Source of the DNA: Mesorhizobium loti R88b
GTDB lineage: Bacteria > Pseudomonadota > Alphaproteobacteria > Rhizobiales > Rhizobiaceae
DNA: 64,000 nt
Reading direction: 5' to 3'
Assembly: GCF_013170845.1 (NCBI RefSeq)
Contig: NZ_CP033367.1
Span: forward strand, 2,977,001-3,041,000
The translations under genes and the position numbers were made by a program. Position 1 is the stretch's first letter. Every line of letters starts with the position of its first letter. Under the pieces are notes generated by a model. That model ran no database searches. It worked only from the letters and a program-made list of their open reading frames with translations, and was not told where the DNA came from. This document shows positions 9,144 to 18,157 of the stretch, in pieces.

Positions 9144-9368
9144 ATGAAAATCTTCTATGCCGTGATGATAGCCGCGGTCGCGCTTGTGAGTTCAAACGAG
9201 GCGTTCGCCCGCTACACCACCACGCAAGGTCCTTGCGCGGTGGATGCCAATCGCTTCTGCGGCGGCGGCGTGCTGACGACGGGCGCCGCGCCCAAGTGCC
9301 TGGCCGACCACAAGGACCAGCTGTCGGCATCGTGCAAGGCGCGCCTGTTCAAGCACAAGAAGAAGTAA
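9144..9368 (+). CDS. Small exported Cys-rich protein (cysteine-rich GLG1-like repeat)
   Basis: 74-aa protein with an N-terminal signal peptide (about residues 1-22, ending near NEAFA). The mature part has four Cys: PCAVDANRFCGGG, then KCLADHKDQLSASCKA. The spacing C-x3-D-x3-FC...CL-x2-H-x3-LS-x2-C fits one Cys_rich_FGFR (GLG1) repeat. A close relative is encoded at 43612-43830. It stands alone, followed by a strong stem-loop at 9474-9502. Probably a disulfide-bonded periplasmic protein; function unknown. Confidence 0.75.
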   Translation: MKIFYAVMIAAVALVSSNEAFARYTTTQGPCAVDANRFCGGGVLTTGAAPKCLADHKDQLSASCKARLFKHKKK

Positions 9369-9473
9369 CCGGCAGGCCGGCCGCGATAGCGGAATGTGCG
9401 CCTTCAGGTGGGGCCATGCGGCTGCTTCATGGACGGTTCGTCTGGTCTCGATACCACCAGTCAGGCGCATGTG

Positions 9474-9511
9474 GCGCCGATCCCCGGGCGGGGGATCGGC
9501 GCTCTCTTGTT
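9474..9511 (+). terminator. Candidate intrinsic terminator
   Basis: Perfect 12-bp inverted repeat (GCGCCGATCCCC at 9474-9485, GGGGATCGGCGC at 9491-9502) with a 5-base loop, followed by a T-rich run TCTCTTGTT. It lies about 105 bases after the Cys-rich gene and before the next rightward gene. The T-run is impure, so efficiency is uncertain. Confidence 0.55.
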
Positions 9512-9561
9512 GACGCGGTGCCTCAACAGACGCAACATCAAATTGGGACGGGGGTTTCAGC

Positions 9562-9909
9562 ATGACATCGCATTTGACCGGGTTGCGCCGCTGCGCTTTT
9601 GCCCTTGCGGGCATCGCGGCGATTGGACTGTTCGTCACGTCAGCCATTGCCCAATCTGCGCCGGCGCCGGTCGGCGTCTGGTACAGCGATGCGGGCGAGA
9701 CGATGGTTATCGGGCAGACCTGCCAGATCGAGGCCAACGGCACGGTTGGCGCGATCGGACAATGCAGCTGGGATCCATCGTCCAATGGCGGCATCCTGGC
9801 CATCATGAACGTCAACGCCTACCAGCCGGCGCCGGTCTATTTCAATATCGTCTGGATCGATGATTCCAGCTTCTCGATTTCCGGCGATGTTTTTCATCGC
9901 AGGGGATGA
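9562..9909 (+). CDS. Hypothetical exported protein
   Basis: 115 aa with a clear signal peptide (residues 1-31, hydrophobic core FALAGIAAIGLFVTSA, cleavage near AIAQSA). The mature domain is short and beta-rich in appearance (GVWYSDAGETMVIGQTCQIE), loosely like lipocalin- or DUF2147-type small periplasmic proteins, but I cannot assign a family. It has two Cys in the mature part that could pair. No functional context apart from neighbouring small exported proteins. Confidence 0.6.
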   Translation: MTSHLTGLRRCAFALAGIAAIGLFVTSAIAQSAPAPVGVWYSDAGETMVIGQTCQIEANGTVGAIGQCSWDPSSNGGILAIMNVNAYQPAPVYFNIVWIDDSSFSISGDVFHRRG

Positions 9910-9952
9910 CGTTCCGTTGACATCCGTCTCGCCGTTCCAACACCATTAGCGG

Positions 9953-10315
9953 ATGCAATTGACCTGGTCTGAAATTGTCGTCTCCTTTCGCGACAGGCGT
10001 TTGGCTAATGCAAACGACCCGTTTGCCTCAGCATTTGCCGGCATCGAAGAGCTCGCGTCTTTCATCGCGGCCGGACCTTTGAACTCGGTTCTGTTCGGAT
10101 GGACGTCGATGTTCGACCTGTGCATTCAGCAGACCGCCGTCGAGCCCCGTTCCGGACCTCATCTACGGGTCCGTCCGCTGGATTCCGGACAAATCGAATT
10201 CCGCTATGTCGACACCCTCATAACTGCGAAGCAGTGGCACAGGGAGGTGGCGCCGGATGCCGTTATGGAGCGGTTTATGCGCTTCATGGATCAACTCGGA
10301 TGGGCGCGATCTTGA
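9953..10315 (+). CDS. Hypothetical protein
   Basis: 120 aa, soluble, no signal peptide or recognised motif. The sequence begins MQLTWSEIVVSFRDRRLAN, has a hydrophobic middle (GPLNSVLFGWTSMFDLCI) and ends in an amphipathic helix (AVMERFMRFMDQLGW). Composition looks like a small alpha/beta cytoplasmic domain, perhaps an immunity-like fold, but that is a guess. It ends 17 nt before the ChaC-like gene on the same strand, so the two may be co-transcribed. Confidence 0.55.
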   Translation: MQLTWSEIVVSFRDRRLANANDPFASAFAGIEELASFIAAGPLNSVLFGWTSMFDLCIQQTAVEPRSGPHLRVRPLDSGQIEFRYVDTLITAKQWHREVAPDAVMERFMRFMDQLGWARS

Positions 10316-10332
10316 AGAAGACGGAATCGAGA

Positions 10333-11034
10333 ATGGCACCACCGCGCAAGGCGCCGATGGCGCTGACCGAGGCGCTGGTGGCGCGCACCATGCGGGTGGT
10401 CGAGGATACCGGGCCGACGCCGGGCATGGTCTATATGACCGACGCCGACTATGCGCGGTTTCGCGACGAGATCCTGGCCTCAGCGCCGCCCGGGCCGCTG
10501 AAACTGTTCGCCTATGGCTCGCTGCTGTGGAAGCCGGCCGGCGAGGTGAGGGGTGGCGAGAGGGCGGTGGCGCGGGGTTGGCACCGGTCGTTCTGCTTCA
10601 CGGTGCAGCGCTTTCGCGGCACGCTGGAGCAGCCTGGGCTCATGATGGCGCTCGACCGCGGCGGCCAATGCCAGGGTATGGTGTTCGAGATCGCCGAGCC
10701 GGTTGGCGAAAATCTGGAAGCGCTGCTGCGCCGTGAGATGACTATACTGCCCGCCGTCAACGTGCCGCGCTGGCTGCAGGTGAGGACCGAAGGCGCAGTG
10801 AGCCGGGCGCTCGGCTTCGTCGTAGACCCCGCCAATCCGCGCTATGCCGGCAAGCTCGACAAGCCAGCGGTCGCGGCGACGCTCGCCAGGGCCGTCGGCC
10901 ATTGGGGCTCAGGCGCGCAATATCTGTTCGAGACGATCCGCCATCTCGACGCCTGCGGCATCCGCGACCGTAATCTTTGGCAATTGCAGGAACTGGTGGC
11001 GCAGGAGATCGGGCGGGCTCATGCCGCCGGCTAG
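10333..11034 (+). CDS. Glutathione-specific gamma-glutamylcyclotransferase (ChaC-like)
   Basis: 233 aa. ChaC-type enzymes cleave the gamma-glutamyl group of glutathione to give 5-oxoproline and Cys-Gly. The diagnostic substrate-loop motif LFAYGSLLWKP is near residues 58-68. A conserved Glu in LLRREMT (about residue 137) is in the place of the catalytic acid. The gene sits in a frame open far upstream; the ATG at 10333 gives the family's usual N-terminus, though 10300 is possible. No operon partner clarifies its role in glutathione turnover. Confidence 0.8.
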   Translation: MAPPRKAPMALTEALVARTMRVVEDTGPTPGMVYMTDADYARFRDEILASAPPGPLKLFAYGSLLWKPAGEVRGGERAVARGWHRSFCFTVQRFRGTLEQPGLMMALDRGGQCQGMVFEIAEPVGENLEALLRREMTILPAVNVPRWLQVRTEGAVSRALGFVVDPANPRYAGKLDKPAVAATLARAVGHWGSGAQYLFETIRHLDACGIRDRNLWQLQELVAQEIGRAHAAG

Positions 11035-11246
11035 CCTTAGCTGGCATTTCAGGTGTTGCGCGACTCAGAAAATTTCTAAGCCTTTCCAGCAGCTTATGCG
11101 TAAGTGCGGTGAAATCGCTTGATGTGGCGGCACAGCGCCTCGGCGATCGAGGCGCACAGTTTGGAGCCTTTCCAAATCTTCCGCTTGACGAACATATATC
11201 CCTGCGGTTATACGTCAACCAATAGCCAACGGGTTATCGATCTGAC

Positions 11247-11570
11247 ATGCCAGACGCCCACGACATGCTCTTCAGGACGCTCTCAGACCCGACCAGGCGG
11301 GCGATCTTCGAACGGCTGTGTCGCCAGGGAGAGCAGACAGTGGGAGCGCTGACGAGCCAGTCGGGCGTCTCGCAGCCGGCGGTGTCGAAGCATCTCGGCC
11401 TGCTGAAGCAGGCCGGGCTGGTGCGCGACCGCCACGAAGGCCGCCAGACGCATTACAGCGCGCAGCTTGGCGCGCTGGCGCCGCTGATGGACTGGACACG
11501 GGAGATGGCGGGGTTTTGGGAGGCCCGCTTCGACGATCTCGAGGATTTACTCAAAAGGATGGACCAGTGA
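11247..11570 (+). CDS. ArsR family transcriptional regulator
   Basis: 107-aa winged-helix repressor of the ArsR/SmtB superfamily (LFRTLSDPTRRAIFERLC, then SGVSQPAVSKHLGLLKQAGLV). It has no CxC metal-binding motif, so it is unlikely to sense arsenic or zinc. This class normally precedes an SRPBCC-domain gene, as here: its TGA overlaps the GTG start of the next gene by two bases. It probably represses the five-gene run 11247-13093. No obvious dyad was found in front of it. Confidence 0.87.
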   Translation: MPDAHDMLFRTLSDPTRRAIFERLCRQGEQTVGALTSQSGVSQPAVSKHLGLLKQAGLVRDRHEGRQTHYSAQLGALAPLMDWTREMAGFWEARFDDLEDLLKRMDQ

Positions 11571-11986
11571 ACGATACCCGCACTGTCGTCGTCGAGCGGC
11601 AGATTTCCCATCCGCCTGAAAAACTCTGGCGCGCGCTGACGCAACCGCATCTGATGCAGGAGTGGCTGATGAAGAATGATTTTGCACCTGTTGTCGGCCA
11701 CCGCTTCAACATCAGCGCCGATTGGGGCGGCATGCTCGACTGCGAGGTGCTTGCTGTCGAGCCGAACAAGACGCTGTCCTACACCTGGGACCTCGCGCAT
11801 CAGGATCCGGCCTTCGATCTCAGGAGCGTGGTGACCTTCACGCTGACCCCGACGCCTGAGGGAACGCATCTGCGCATGGAGCAATCCGGTTTCCGGCCCG
11901 AGCAGAGGCGGGCTTATGGCGGCGCCAAGATGGGATGGCCGCAATTCCTGGAGAAGCTGGAGCAGCTTCTCGACCGGACGGATTAG
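11567..11986 (+). CDS. SRPBCC (AHSA1-like) domain protein
   Basis: 139 aa; START/Bet v1-like ligand-binding fold of the AHSA1/CalC group (VERQISHPPEKLWRALTQPHL at the N-terminus, a central hydrophobic beta sheet, C-terminal helix MGWPQFLEKLEQLLD). Such proteins bind small hydrophobic ligands; several are co-encoded with ArsR regulators. The GTG start at 11567 overlaps the regulator's stop, so translation is probably coupled. The exact ligand is unknown. Confidence 0.83.
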   Translation: MNDTRTVVVERQISHPPEKLWRALTQPHLMQEWLMKNDFAPVVGHRFNISADWGGMLDCEVLAVEPNKTLSYTWDLAHQDPAFDLRSVVTFTLTPTPEGTHLRMEQSGFRPEQRRAYGGAKMGWPQFLEKLEQLLDRTD

Positions 11987-12061
11987 TCCGCCGGCCAGAT
12001 TGAAAATCGCAGCTGGCGAAACAGGGCGGCCTGCCGCCAGCAAAAGCTATGGAGAAAGACG

Positions 12062-12454
12062 ATGAAGATCAAACTGACCAGCATCCATGTCGACGACCAG
12101 GACAAGGCGCTTGCCTTCTACACCGATGTGCTCGGCCTGACCAAGAAGGCCGATTTCAGCAACGGGCCGTTCCGCTGGCTGACGGTTGCCTCGCCTGATG
12201 AGCCGGAGGGCACCGAATTGCAGCTGGCGCTCAACAACAATCCGGCGGCCAGGGCCTATCAGCAGGCGATGTTCGAGCAGGGCCAGCCGGCGGTGATGTT
12301 CTTCACCGACGACGTCAAGGGCGACCACCAGCGCATCACGGCCAATGGCGGCACCTTCACCATGGCGCCGACCGAGGTGACCGGCTCGACCATCGCCAAG
12401 CTCAACGATGGCTGCGGCAATCTCATCCAGATCACACAATTGGCGCGCTGGTAG
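12062..12454 (+). CDS. VOC family (glyoxalase-like) protein
   Basis: 130 aa, one vicinal-oxygen-chelate domain built of two beta-alpha-beta-beta-beta units. The first starts KLTSIHVDDQDKALAFYTDV; the second includes QPAVMFFTDDVKG. It ends with the metal-proximal NDGCGNLIQITQLAR segment. An excellent GGAGAAAG ribosome site precedes the ATG. Third gene of the ArsR-SRPBCC run. VOC proteins range from glyoxalases to dioxygenases and resistance proteins, so the reaction is not assignable. Confidence 0.83.
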   Translation: MKIKLTSIHVDDQDKALAFYTDVLGLTKKADFSNGPFRWLTVASPDEPEGTELQLALNNNPAARAYQQAMFEQGQPAVMFFTDDVKGDHQRITANGGTFTMAPTEVTGSTIAKLNDGCGNLIQITQLARW

Positions 12455-12491
12455 CCACGCCTTTTTCACACGCATTTCACGGGAGGTCATC

Positions 12492-12698
12492 TTGGACTGG
12501 AGCAAATGGATCAGGCAGACGCATCGCTGGCTGTCGATCATCTTCACGGCAACCGTCGTCGCCAATTTCGCCACCATGGCGTTCGGGCAGCCGCCTGCCT
12601 GGGTGGTCTATTCGCCACTGCCGCCACTTTTCCTGCTATTGTTCAGCGGCCTTTACATGTTCGTATTGCCCTACGTCGCGAAGAAGGAAACAGCATGA
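12492..12698 (+). CDS. Small two-span membrane protein
   Basis: 68 aa with two hydrophobic helices (about 12-30 and 41-60) linked by GQPPAWVVYSPLPPL, ending AKKETA. It starts with TTG at 12492; GGGAGG lies five bases upstream, and no ATG gives a better start. Its stop overlaps the following ATG (ATGA), showing coupling to the DUF1801 gene. I do not recognise a named family; similar small proteins occur in rhizobial ArsR-SRPBCC clusters. Confidence 0.7.
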   Translation: MDWSKWIRQTHRWLSIIFTATVVANFATMAFGQPPAWVVYSPLPPLFLLLFSGLYMFVLPYVAKKETA

Positions 12699-13093
12699 CG
12701 ACCACCGGATCGCAGGAGAGCAAGTCTCCCTCGGAGCTGATCGACGGCAGGATTAGGGAACTCGGCGACTGGCGCGGCGAGATGCTGGGACGGCTGCGCG
12801 CGCTCATTCATCAAGCCGATCCCGACGTGGTCGAGACCTGGAAATGGCGCGGCGTGCCGGTGTGGGAACATGACGGCATGATCTGCACCGGCGAAACCTA
12901 CAAGAGCGTCGTCAAGCTGACCTTCGCCAAGGGGGCGGCACTGCCCGATCCCTCGAAGCTGTTCAACTCCAGCCTCGAAGGCAATACGCGGCGGGCGATT
13001 GATTTCCAGCAAGATGCTGAGATCGATGAGGCGGCGCTGAAGGCGCTGGTGCGCGCTGCCATCGCCTTGAACACCTCGAAGGCCAAACGCTAG
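12695..13093 (+). CDS. DUF1801 domain protein
   Basis: 132 aa. The core (LGDWRGEMLGRLRALIHQAD, ETWKWRGVPVWEHDGMICT, VKLTFAKGAALPDP) matches the DUF1801/YdhG-like fold, a small alpha/beta domain of unknown function related to iron-chaperone-like proteins. It is the last gene of the ArsR-led run, with an ATGA overlap to the preceding membrane protein. The tail ends in a basic KAKR. Confidence 0.78.
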   Translation: MTTTGSQESKSPSELIDGRIRELGDWRGEMLGRLRALIHQADPDVVETWKWRGVPVWEHDGMICTGETYKSVVKLTFAKGAALPDPSKLFNSSLEGNTRRAIDFQQDAEIDEAALKALVRAAIALNTSKAKR

Positions 13094-13219
13094 GCGCTGC
13101 CAGCCTCGCCATCCAGCCTCGCCATAAAGACGGCCGCGTTTACGATCTGGGAAGCTTGATGGTGCTAGATATCGCCGGATGATGGCTGGCCGGGTTGGCC
13201 GGTCCCGGATGGATTCGCC

Positions 13220-14314
13220 ATGAAAAACCCGATGCGCATGCCGTGGGTGGACACGGCCAAAGGTCTCTCGATCATCCTCGTGGTCATGATGTACTCGGCC
13301 TACAACACCGGCGAGTACACGGGCGGGGTGGGCTTTCTCCACTATGTCATCGGCTTCGCGACACCGTTCCGCATGCCGGAATTCTTCCTGATCTCGGGCC
13401 TGTTCCTGTCGCAGGTGATCGACCGGCCGTGGCGGCGCTATATCGACCGGCGCGTCGTCCACTATCTCTATTTCTACGTGCTGTGGGCGATCATCTCGAT
13501 CGGGCTGAAGATCGGCATCTTCAGCCGGGATCCCGGCGGCATGCTGCACGATCTCGCAATGGCCGTCGTCCAGCCCTATGGCGTGCTGTGGTTCATCTAC
13601 ATGCTGGCGGTGTTCGGCCTTGTCGCCAAGCTTTTGCGGCAGTTCCGCGTGCCCGCCTGGATCGTCATTGCGCCAGCCGCCGCGCTGCAGATGTGGGCGC
13701 CGCATCCCGACAGCTACGCGCTTGAACAATTCGCGGCCTATTTCGTGTTCTTCTATCTCGGCTTCGTGCTGGCGCCGCTGATTTTCCGGCTGGTCGAATG
13801 GACGCAACCCCGCCCGGCGGTGGCCGTCGCTGGTCTGGCTCTGTGGGCTGTCGTCAACGGCCTGCTCGTCTATTCGCCGGGTTATGCCATGCACCCGGTC
13901 GGCATGCAGATGGGCCTGGCGGCCTGGCCGCCGCTGCATCTCACCTTGGCCGTCGCAGGCGCGGTGGCGCTGTGCGTGCTTGGCGGCTTCCTGTCGCAAT
14001 TCGCCGCGATGGAATGGCTGCGCTGGCTCGGCGAACATTCGCTGGTCGTCTATGTCGCCTTCACCATCCCGATGTCGCTGTTTCGTGGTGCAGCACTTGC
14101 AAGCGGCCTGCTGACCGACACCGGCTTGCTCAGCCTGGCGGTGCTGCTCGTCTCGATCATGAGCCCTGTCGTGCTCTACCTCATCATCCAACGCGTGGGC
14201 TTCGGCATGTTCCTGTTCGAACGGCCGGTCTGGGCGCATGTCGACAACAGCGCGCCGCAACCAGCGCCGAAATCGGCGCTGCCTGCCACTGCCGCTCAAT
14301 CCAGCCGGACATAG
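13220..14314 (+). CDS. Acyltransferase family integral membrane protein
   Basis: 364 aa with about ten membrane helices; acyltransferase-3-like (COG4763-type) protein that would O-acylate a cell-surface glycan or lipid. It has the family patterns WVDTAKGLSIILVV at the N-terminus and FRMPEFFLISGLFLSQ after the first helix pair. The His normally seen at the end of helix 1 is replaced (VVMMYSAYNTGEY), so catalysis may differ. It stands alone and converges on the GH127 gene with ~25 bases between. Confidence 0.8.
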   Translation: MKNPMRMPWVDTAKGLSIILVVMMYSAYNTGEYTGGVGFLHYVIGFATPFRMPEFFLISGLFLSQVIDRPWRRYIDRRVVHYLYFYVLWAIISIGLKIGIFSRDPGGMLHDLAMAVVQPYGVLWFIYMLAVFGLVAKLLRQFRVPAWIVIAPAAALQMWAPHPDSYALEQFAAYFVFFYLGFVLAPLIFRLVEWTQPRPAVAVAGLALWAVVNGLLVYSPGYAMHPVGMQMGLAAWPPLHLTLAVAGAVALCVLGGFLSQFAAMEWLRWLGEHSLVVYVAFTIPMSLFRGAALASGLLTDTGLLSLAVLLVSIMSPVVLYLIIQRVGFGMFLFERPVWAHVDNSAPQPAPKSALPATAAQSSRT

Positions 14315-14338
14315 TCGAGCCCGAAAGGGCGGCCGACC

Positions 14339-16312
14339 TCAGCCGTCGCGCAGCCACACCAGCATCTCGCCGGGCTCGCGATTGTCCCAGGCGAAATAGG
14401 GGATGGCGGTCAGGCGCGTCTCGACGCTGGCCGGTGGCTCACGCCGATAGAGCCCGTCCTGCCAGCCGTCGCCGGCATCGGCCCATGCCGTGGCTGAAAG
14501 CGTCACCACGCCGCCCAGCAGTCCGGGCGCCTCATGCGCTTCTATGCCTGCCGTACGCGGCAGTGTCAGGCGATGCAGCCGGCTGTCATTGTCCGATGCC
14601 TCGACGCAATAGATCAGCGGCCCGCGCGACAGCGCGACGCGGCCGGCATCCTGCCTGACCTCTGGATTGGCGTAGAGCCGCTCGATCGGCATTTCGAGGT
14701 CGAGCCGGACGCGATCGCCCTTTTGCCAGACGCGCCGGATCGCGGCATAGCCGTCGCTGGTCACGTCGTCGAGGTCGATCGCTTCACCGTTGATTTCCAG
14801 CTTGGCACCGGAACTCCAGCCCGGCACGCGCAGATGCAGCGTGAAGTCCACCGGCGCCTGCGGTTCGACCGTGATCTCGACGGCGCCTTCCCAGGGATAG
14901 CGGCTCGCCTGGGTGAGGCTGACCGCAACGCCGCCAATGTCGAAGCGGGCGGTGGAGTCGCCGTAGAGGTGGACGGCGAGCGCATCGTCCGCCAGGCTGT
15001 AGAAATAGCTGCCGATCGAGGCGACCATGCGCCCGACATTGGGCGGGCAGCAAGGGCAGCGGTGCCATTTCCATCTGTTGTGCCGGCCCCGGCTTTCCAA
15101 GGGGTTTTCATAGAAGAACAGCGAGCCGTCGAGCGACAGGCCGGAGATCGAGCCATTGTAGAGCGCACGCTCCATCATGTCGGCATAGCGGGCGTTCGGC
15201 CCCATGCCGAGCATGCGGCTCGCCCAGAACACCAGGCCGACGGCGGCGCAAGTCTCCGCATAGGCGCTCTCATTGGGCAAGTCGTAGTCGCTGGTGAAGC
15301 CCTCATTGTGCGCCGACGGCCCGAGCCCGCCGGTGATGTAGAGGTTTTTGGTTGTGAGATCGTCCCACAGCCGGTCGAGCGCCACGCGCAGCGTGTCGTC
15401 GCCATATTCGGTGGCGATGTCGGCCATGCCCGAATAGAGATACATCGCCCTGACCGCATGGCCGACGACCTTGTCCTGCTCGCGCACCGGTCTGTGCGAC
15501 TGATTGTATTCGTAAGTCTTGAAATGATAGGCCTTGGGATCGGCGCCACGGGCGCGTGCTTCCTCGTCGAAGAAATGCGGTTGTTGGCCGCGCTGGTCGA
15601 TGAAGTACTTCGCCAACTCCATGTATTTCGTCACGCCGGTCACGCGCGCCAGCTTGACCAGCGCCAGCTCGATCTCCTCATGGCCGCAATAGCCCTTCTT
15701 CTTGCCGGGCTCGGGCCCCAGCACCGAGGCGATGTGGTCGGCATAGCGGCACATGATGTCGAGCAGCTTGCGCTTGCCCGTCGCCTGATAGTAGGCGACC
15801 GCCCCTTCGATCAGGTGGCCGGCGCAATAGAGCTCGTGGCAGTCGCGCAGATTGGTCCAGCGCTTGCCCGGCTGGATGCGCTGGTACCAGCTGGAGAGAT
15901 AGCCGTCCTCCTGCTGCAGTTTGCCGTACATGTCGATGACGGCGTCGATCTTCTTCTCCAACTCGGGGTTCTTGCGCCGGTAGAGCGAATAGGCCGCGGT
16001 CTCGATCGTCTTGCCGAGATCGGAATCCCAGAACATCTGCGTCGTCACCGTCGAGCCGGTGAATTCGGCGCCTTGGCGGTTGGCTTCATCGGGCGAGGGC
16101 GAGTGGAAGGGAATGACGACACCGGGCGAGGGGCGGTCGGGATCGATCTGCTCCAGCATGCGTGCCTCGACGCAGCGCTCATAGAGGATGTCGGCGGTGC
16201 GAGCGGCGACCGCGTCGGCGCGGTCGCCCCAGAAGCCGTGCACGTCGACCTGCGGCACCGGCAGCGGCCGGAAGGCGAGCTTTGGGTTTCCGGTTTTGGG
16301 CGATGCGGTCAT
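14339..16312 (-). CDS. Glycoside hydrolase family 127 (beta-L-arabinofuranosidase)
   Basis: 657 aa, cytoplasmic (no signal peptide), the usual GH127 length. It has the Cys-thiolate Zn site of the family: AETC (about E353, C355) and WHRCPCCPPN with adjacent Cys 421 and 422, corresponding to E338, C340, C417 and C418 of Bifidobacterium HypBA1. The general acid region SDYDLPNESAYAETC is intact. It releases beta-L-arabinofuranose from short arabinosides. Last gene of the leftward sugar-uptake operon, 21 nt after a permease, so its substrate is probably what the importer brings in. Confidence 0.88.
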   Translation of the reverse strand: MTASPKTGNPKLAFRPLPVPQVDVHGFWGDRADAVAARTADILYERCVEARMLEQIDPDRPSPGVVIPFHSPSPDEANRQGAEFTGSTVTTQMFWDSDLGKTIETAAYSLYRRKNPELEKKIDAVIDMYGKLQQEDGYLSSWYQRIQPGKRWTNLRDCHELYCAGHLIEGAVAYYQATGKRKLLDIMCRYADHIASVLGPEPGKKKGYCGHEEIELALVKLARVTGVTKYMELAKYFIDQRGQQPHFFDEEARARGADPKAYHFKTYEYNQSHRPVREQDKVVGHAVRAMYLYSGMADIATEYGDDTLRVALDRLWDDLTTKNLYITGGLGPSAHNEGFTSDYDLPNESAYAETCAAVGLVFWASRMLGMGPNARYADMMERALYNGSISGLSLDGSLFFYENPLESRGRHNRWKWHRCPCCPPNVGRMVASIGSYFYSLADDALAVHLYGDSTARFDIGGVAVSLTQASRYPWEGAVEITVEPQAPVDFTLHLRVPGWSSGAKLEINGEAIDLDDVTSDGYAAIRRVWQKGDRVRLDLEMPIERLYANPEVRQDAGRVALSRGPLIYCVEASDNDSRLHRLTLPRTAGIEAHEAPGLLGGVVTLSATAWADAGDGWQDGLYRREPPASVETRLTAIPYFAWDNREPGEMLVWLRDG

Positions 16313-16333
16313 GAACTCACTCCATTCGATCTG

Positions 16334-17191
16334 TTATTTGACGGCCCCGGCCATCAGGCCGCGGATGTAGAAGCGCTGCAAAGCGAGGAACAGGATCAGG
16401 CAGGGCACCATCATCACGGTGACACCCGCCTGCACGGCGCCCCAGTCGATGGCGCCGAAGCGGCCCGACTGAAGTGCTGTCATCATCACCGGCAGCGTGA
16501 ATTTGGATTGGTCGGTCATCAGCACCAGGGCAGCGAGGAATTCGTTCCAGGCGCCGAGGAACGCAAACAGCGCGATGGTGACGACGCCCGGCCAGACCAG
16601 CGGCAGCATCACCTTCAAAAGCATGGTGACGTTGTTGGCGCCGTCCATGCGGGCGGCTTCCTCGATCTCGCGCGGCACCGCGTCGAAGGCGTTACGCATC
16701 ATGAAGATCGAGAACGGCAATTGCAGCGTCACATAGACGCCGACCAGGCCGGTCAGCGTGTTGTGCAGGCCAAGCTTGGTCAGCACCAGGAAGATCGGCG
16801 TCAGGATCGACTGGAACGGGATCATGATCGTCGACAGGATGAGGACGAAGAACAGGTCCTTGAACGGAAACCGGAACCGCGAGAAGCCATAGCCGGCCAG
16901 CACGCTGACGATGACCGACAGGATGACGGTCATCACCGAGACATAGATGCTGTTTTGCGCCGAGGCCCACAGCCCGTCGCCGAAGGAGTTGAGCGTGGCA
17001 TAGTTTTCGAGCGAGAACCCCGTGGTCGGCCATGGCGGCAGCGGCGGCAGGCGCGCTTCGGCCGCCGGCTTGAAGGCCGACAGCACCGTCCACACGATCG
17101 GCGCCACGAACAATATCGAGGCGATGATGCCGGTGGAGTGCCTGGCGAGGCGGGCGGCGAGCTTGCCTCTGGCTGATATCGCCTGCGCCAT
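16334..17191 (-). CDS. Carbohydrate ABC transporter permease (MalG type)
   Basis: 285 aa, six predicted membrane helices. The EAA loop that contacts the ATPase (EEAARMDGANNVTMLLKVML) is near residues 190-210, and the protein ends in the typical MalG-type RFYIRGLMAGAVK. The start at 17191 overlaps by one base the stop of the partner permease. It forms the second half of the channel in the leftward sugar operon. Confidence 0.9.
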   Translation of the reverse strand: MAQAISARGKLAARLARHSTGIIASILFVAPIVWTVLSAFKPAAEARLPPLPPWPTTGFSLENYATLNSFGDGLWASAQNSIYVSVMTVILSVIVSVLAGYGFSRFRFPFKDLFFVLILSTIMIPFQSILTPIFLVLTKLGLHNTLTGLVGVYVTLQLPFSIFMMRNAFDAVPREIEEAARMDGANNVTMLLKVMLPLVWPGVVTIALFAFLGAWNEFLAALVLMTDQSKFTLPVMMTALQSGRFGAIDWGAVQAGVTVMMVPCLILFLALQRFYIRGLMAGAVK

Positions 17192-18117
17192 CAGTCGAGG
17201 CCCTCCGGCTTGCGCAGCAGCCAGAGCTGGACGAGACTGAGCGCCACCAGGATGACAAGCAGCACCATCGAGAGTGCCGCGCCATAGCCGAGCTTGAACG
17301 AGACGAAGGATTGGTTGAAGATCCAGTAGACCGCCGTCAGCGTCTGGTTGCGCGGGCCGCCGCGCAGGATGATGTAGAACTGGTCGAAGGCGAGGATCGA
17401 GCCGGCGACCGACAGGATCAGCGCCAGCGCCAGCGTGCGGCGCATCAGCGGCAAAGTGATTGCCCTGAACCTGGCGAACGGCCCGGCGCCGTCGATGACG
17501 GCGGCCTCCTGCAAATCTTGCGGGATCGATTGCAGGCCGGTCATCAGGATGATCATGGTGAAGCCGGCGACCTTCCACACCACCATGGCGATGATCGACC
17601 AGAAGGCCGGCTGGAAGGTCGCCAGAAGGTTGAACTTCTTGTCAATCAGGCCAAGCTCGTAGGCGGCTGGGCTGAACAGGCCGGAATCGACATTCAACAG
17701 CCACGACCAGAGCAGGCTCGCCGATGCGAAGCCGACCACCGCCGGCATGAAGAAGAAGGTGCGGTAAAGGTTGGCCAGCGGACGCGGTTTTTCGATGAAG
17801 ATCGCCAGGGGAAAGGCGACGGCGAAGATCGCGATGGTGACGATCACCGTGTAGTAGCCGGTGAATTTGAGCGCGTTCCAGAACCTGGTGTCGCGCAGGA
17901 TGGCGACGTAATTGTCGAAGCCGATATAGAAGTGATCGCCCATCAGCGGCCAGTTGTGCAGCGACATCCACGCCGTCATGCCGAGCGGGATGACGAAGAA
18001 CACCATCACCAGCGCGACGGCTGGCGCGACGTAGAGCAGGCCGATCCACTGCCGCCGCCCGGCGCCGACGAGTTTTTTGGCGCGAGGCGGGGCGGTGGTG
18101 GTTGCGATGGTGGTCAT
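17191..18117 (-). CDS. Carbohydrate ABC transporter permease (MalF type)
   Basis: 308 aa, six predicted helices, first permease of the pair. The EAA loop is QEAAVIDGAGPFARFRAITL near residues 205-225. The apparent longer frame upstream runs through the repeat and out of frame across the binding-protein gene; the ATG at 18117 gives the normal N-terminus with a short cytoplasmic tail. It is separated from the binding-protein gene by ~200 bases filled by a large palindrome. No ATPase gene is in the operon. Confidence 0.9.
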   Translation of the reverse strand: MTTIATTTAPPRAKKLVGAGRRQWIGLLYVAPAVALVMVFFVIPLGMTAWMSLHNWPLMGDHFYIGFDNYVAILRDTRFWNALKFTGYYTVIVTIAIFAVAFPLAIFIEKPRPLANLYRTFFFMPAVVGFASASLLWSWLLNVDSGLFSPAAYELGLIDKKFNLLATFQPAFWSIIAMVVWKVAGFTMIILMTGLQSIPQDLQEAAVIDGAGPFARFRAITLPLMRRTLALALILSVAGSILAFDQFYIILRGGPRNQTLTAVYWIFNQSFVSFKLGYGAALSMVLLVILVALSLVQLWLLRKPEGLD

Positions 18118-18157
18118 GGTTTGCGTGCTCTTGCGTCGGATCCAGTTGGCCGCCCTA

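Noticed and set aside
8746..9147. 133-residue frame between the LuxR-type gene and the Cys-rich gene
   Set aside because: It starts inside the dispersed repeat and has no recognisable features or good start.
14534..17176. 880-residue open frame on the + strand
   Set aside because: It is antisense to the GH127 and permease genes, with His/Arg/Asp-rich shadow composition and no domain. High GC keeps the opposite frame open.
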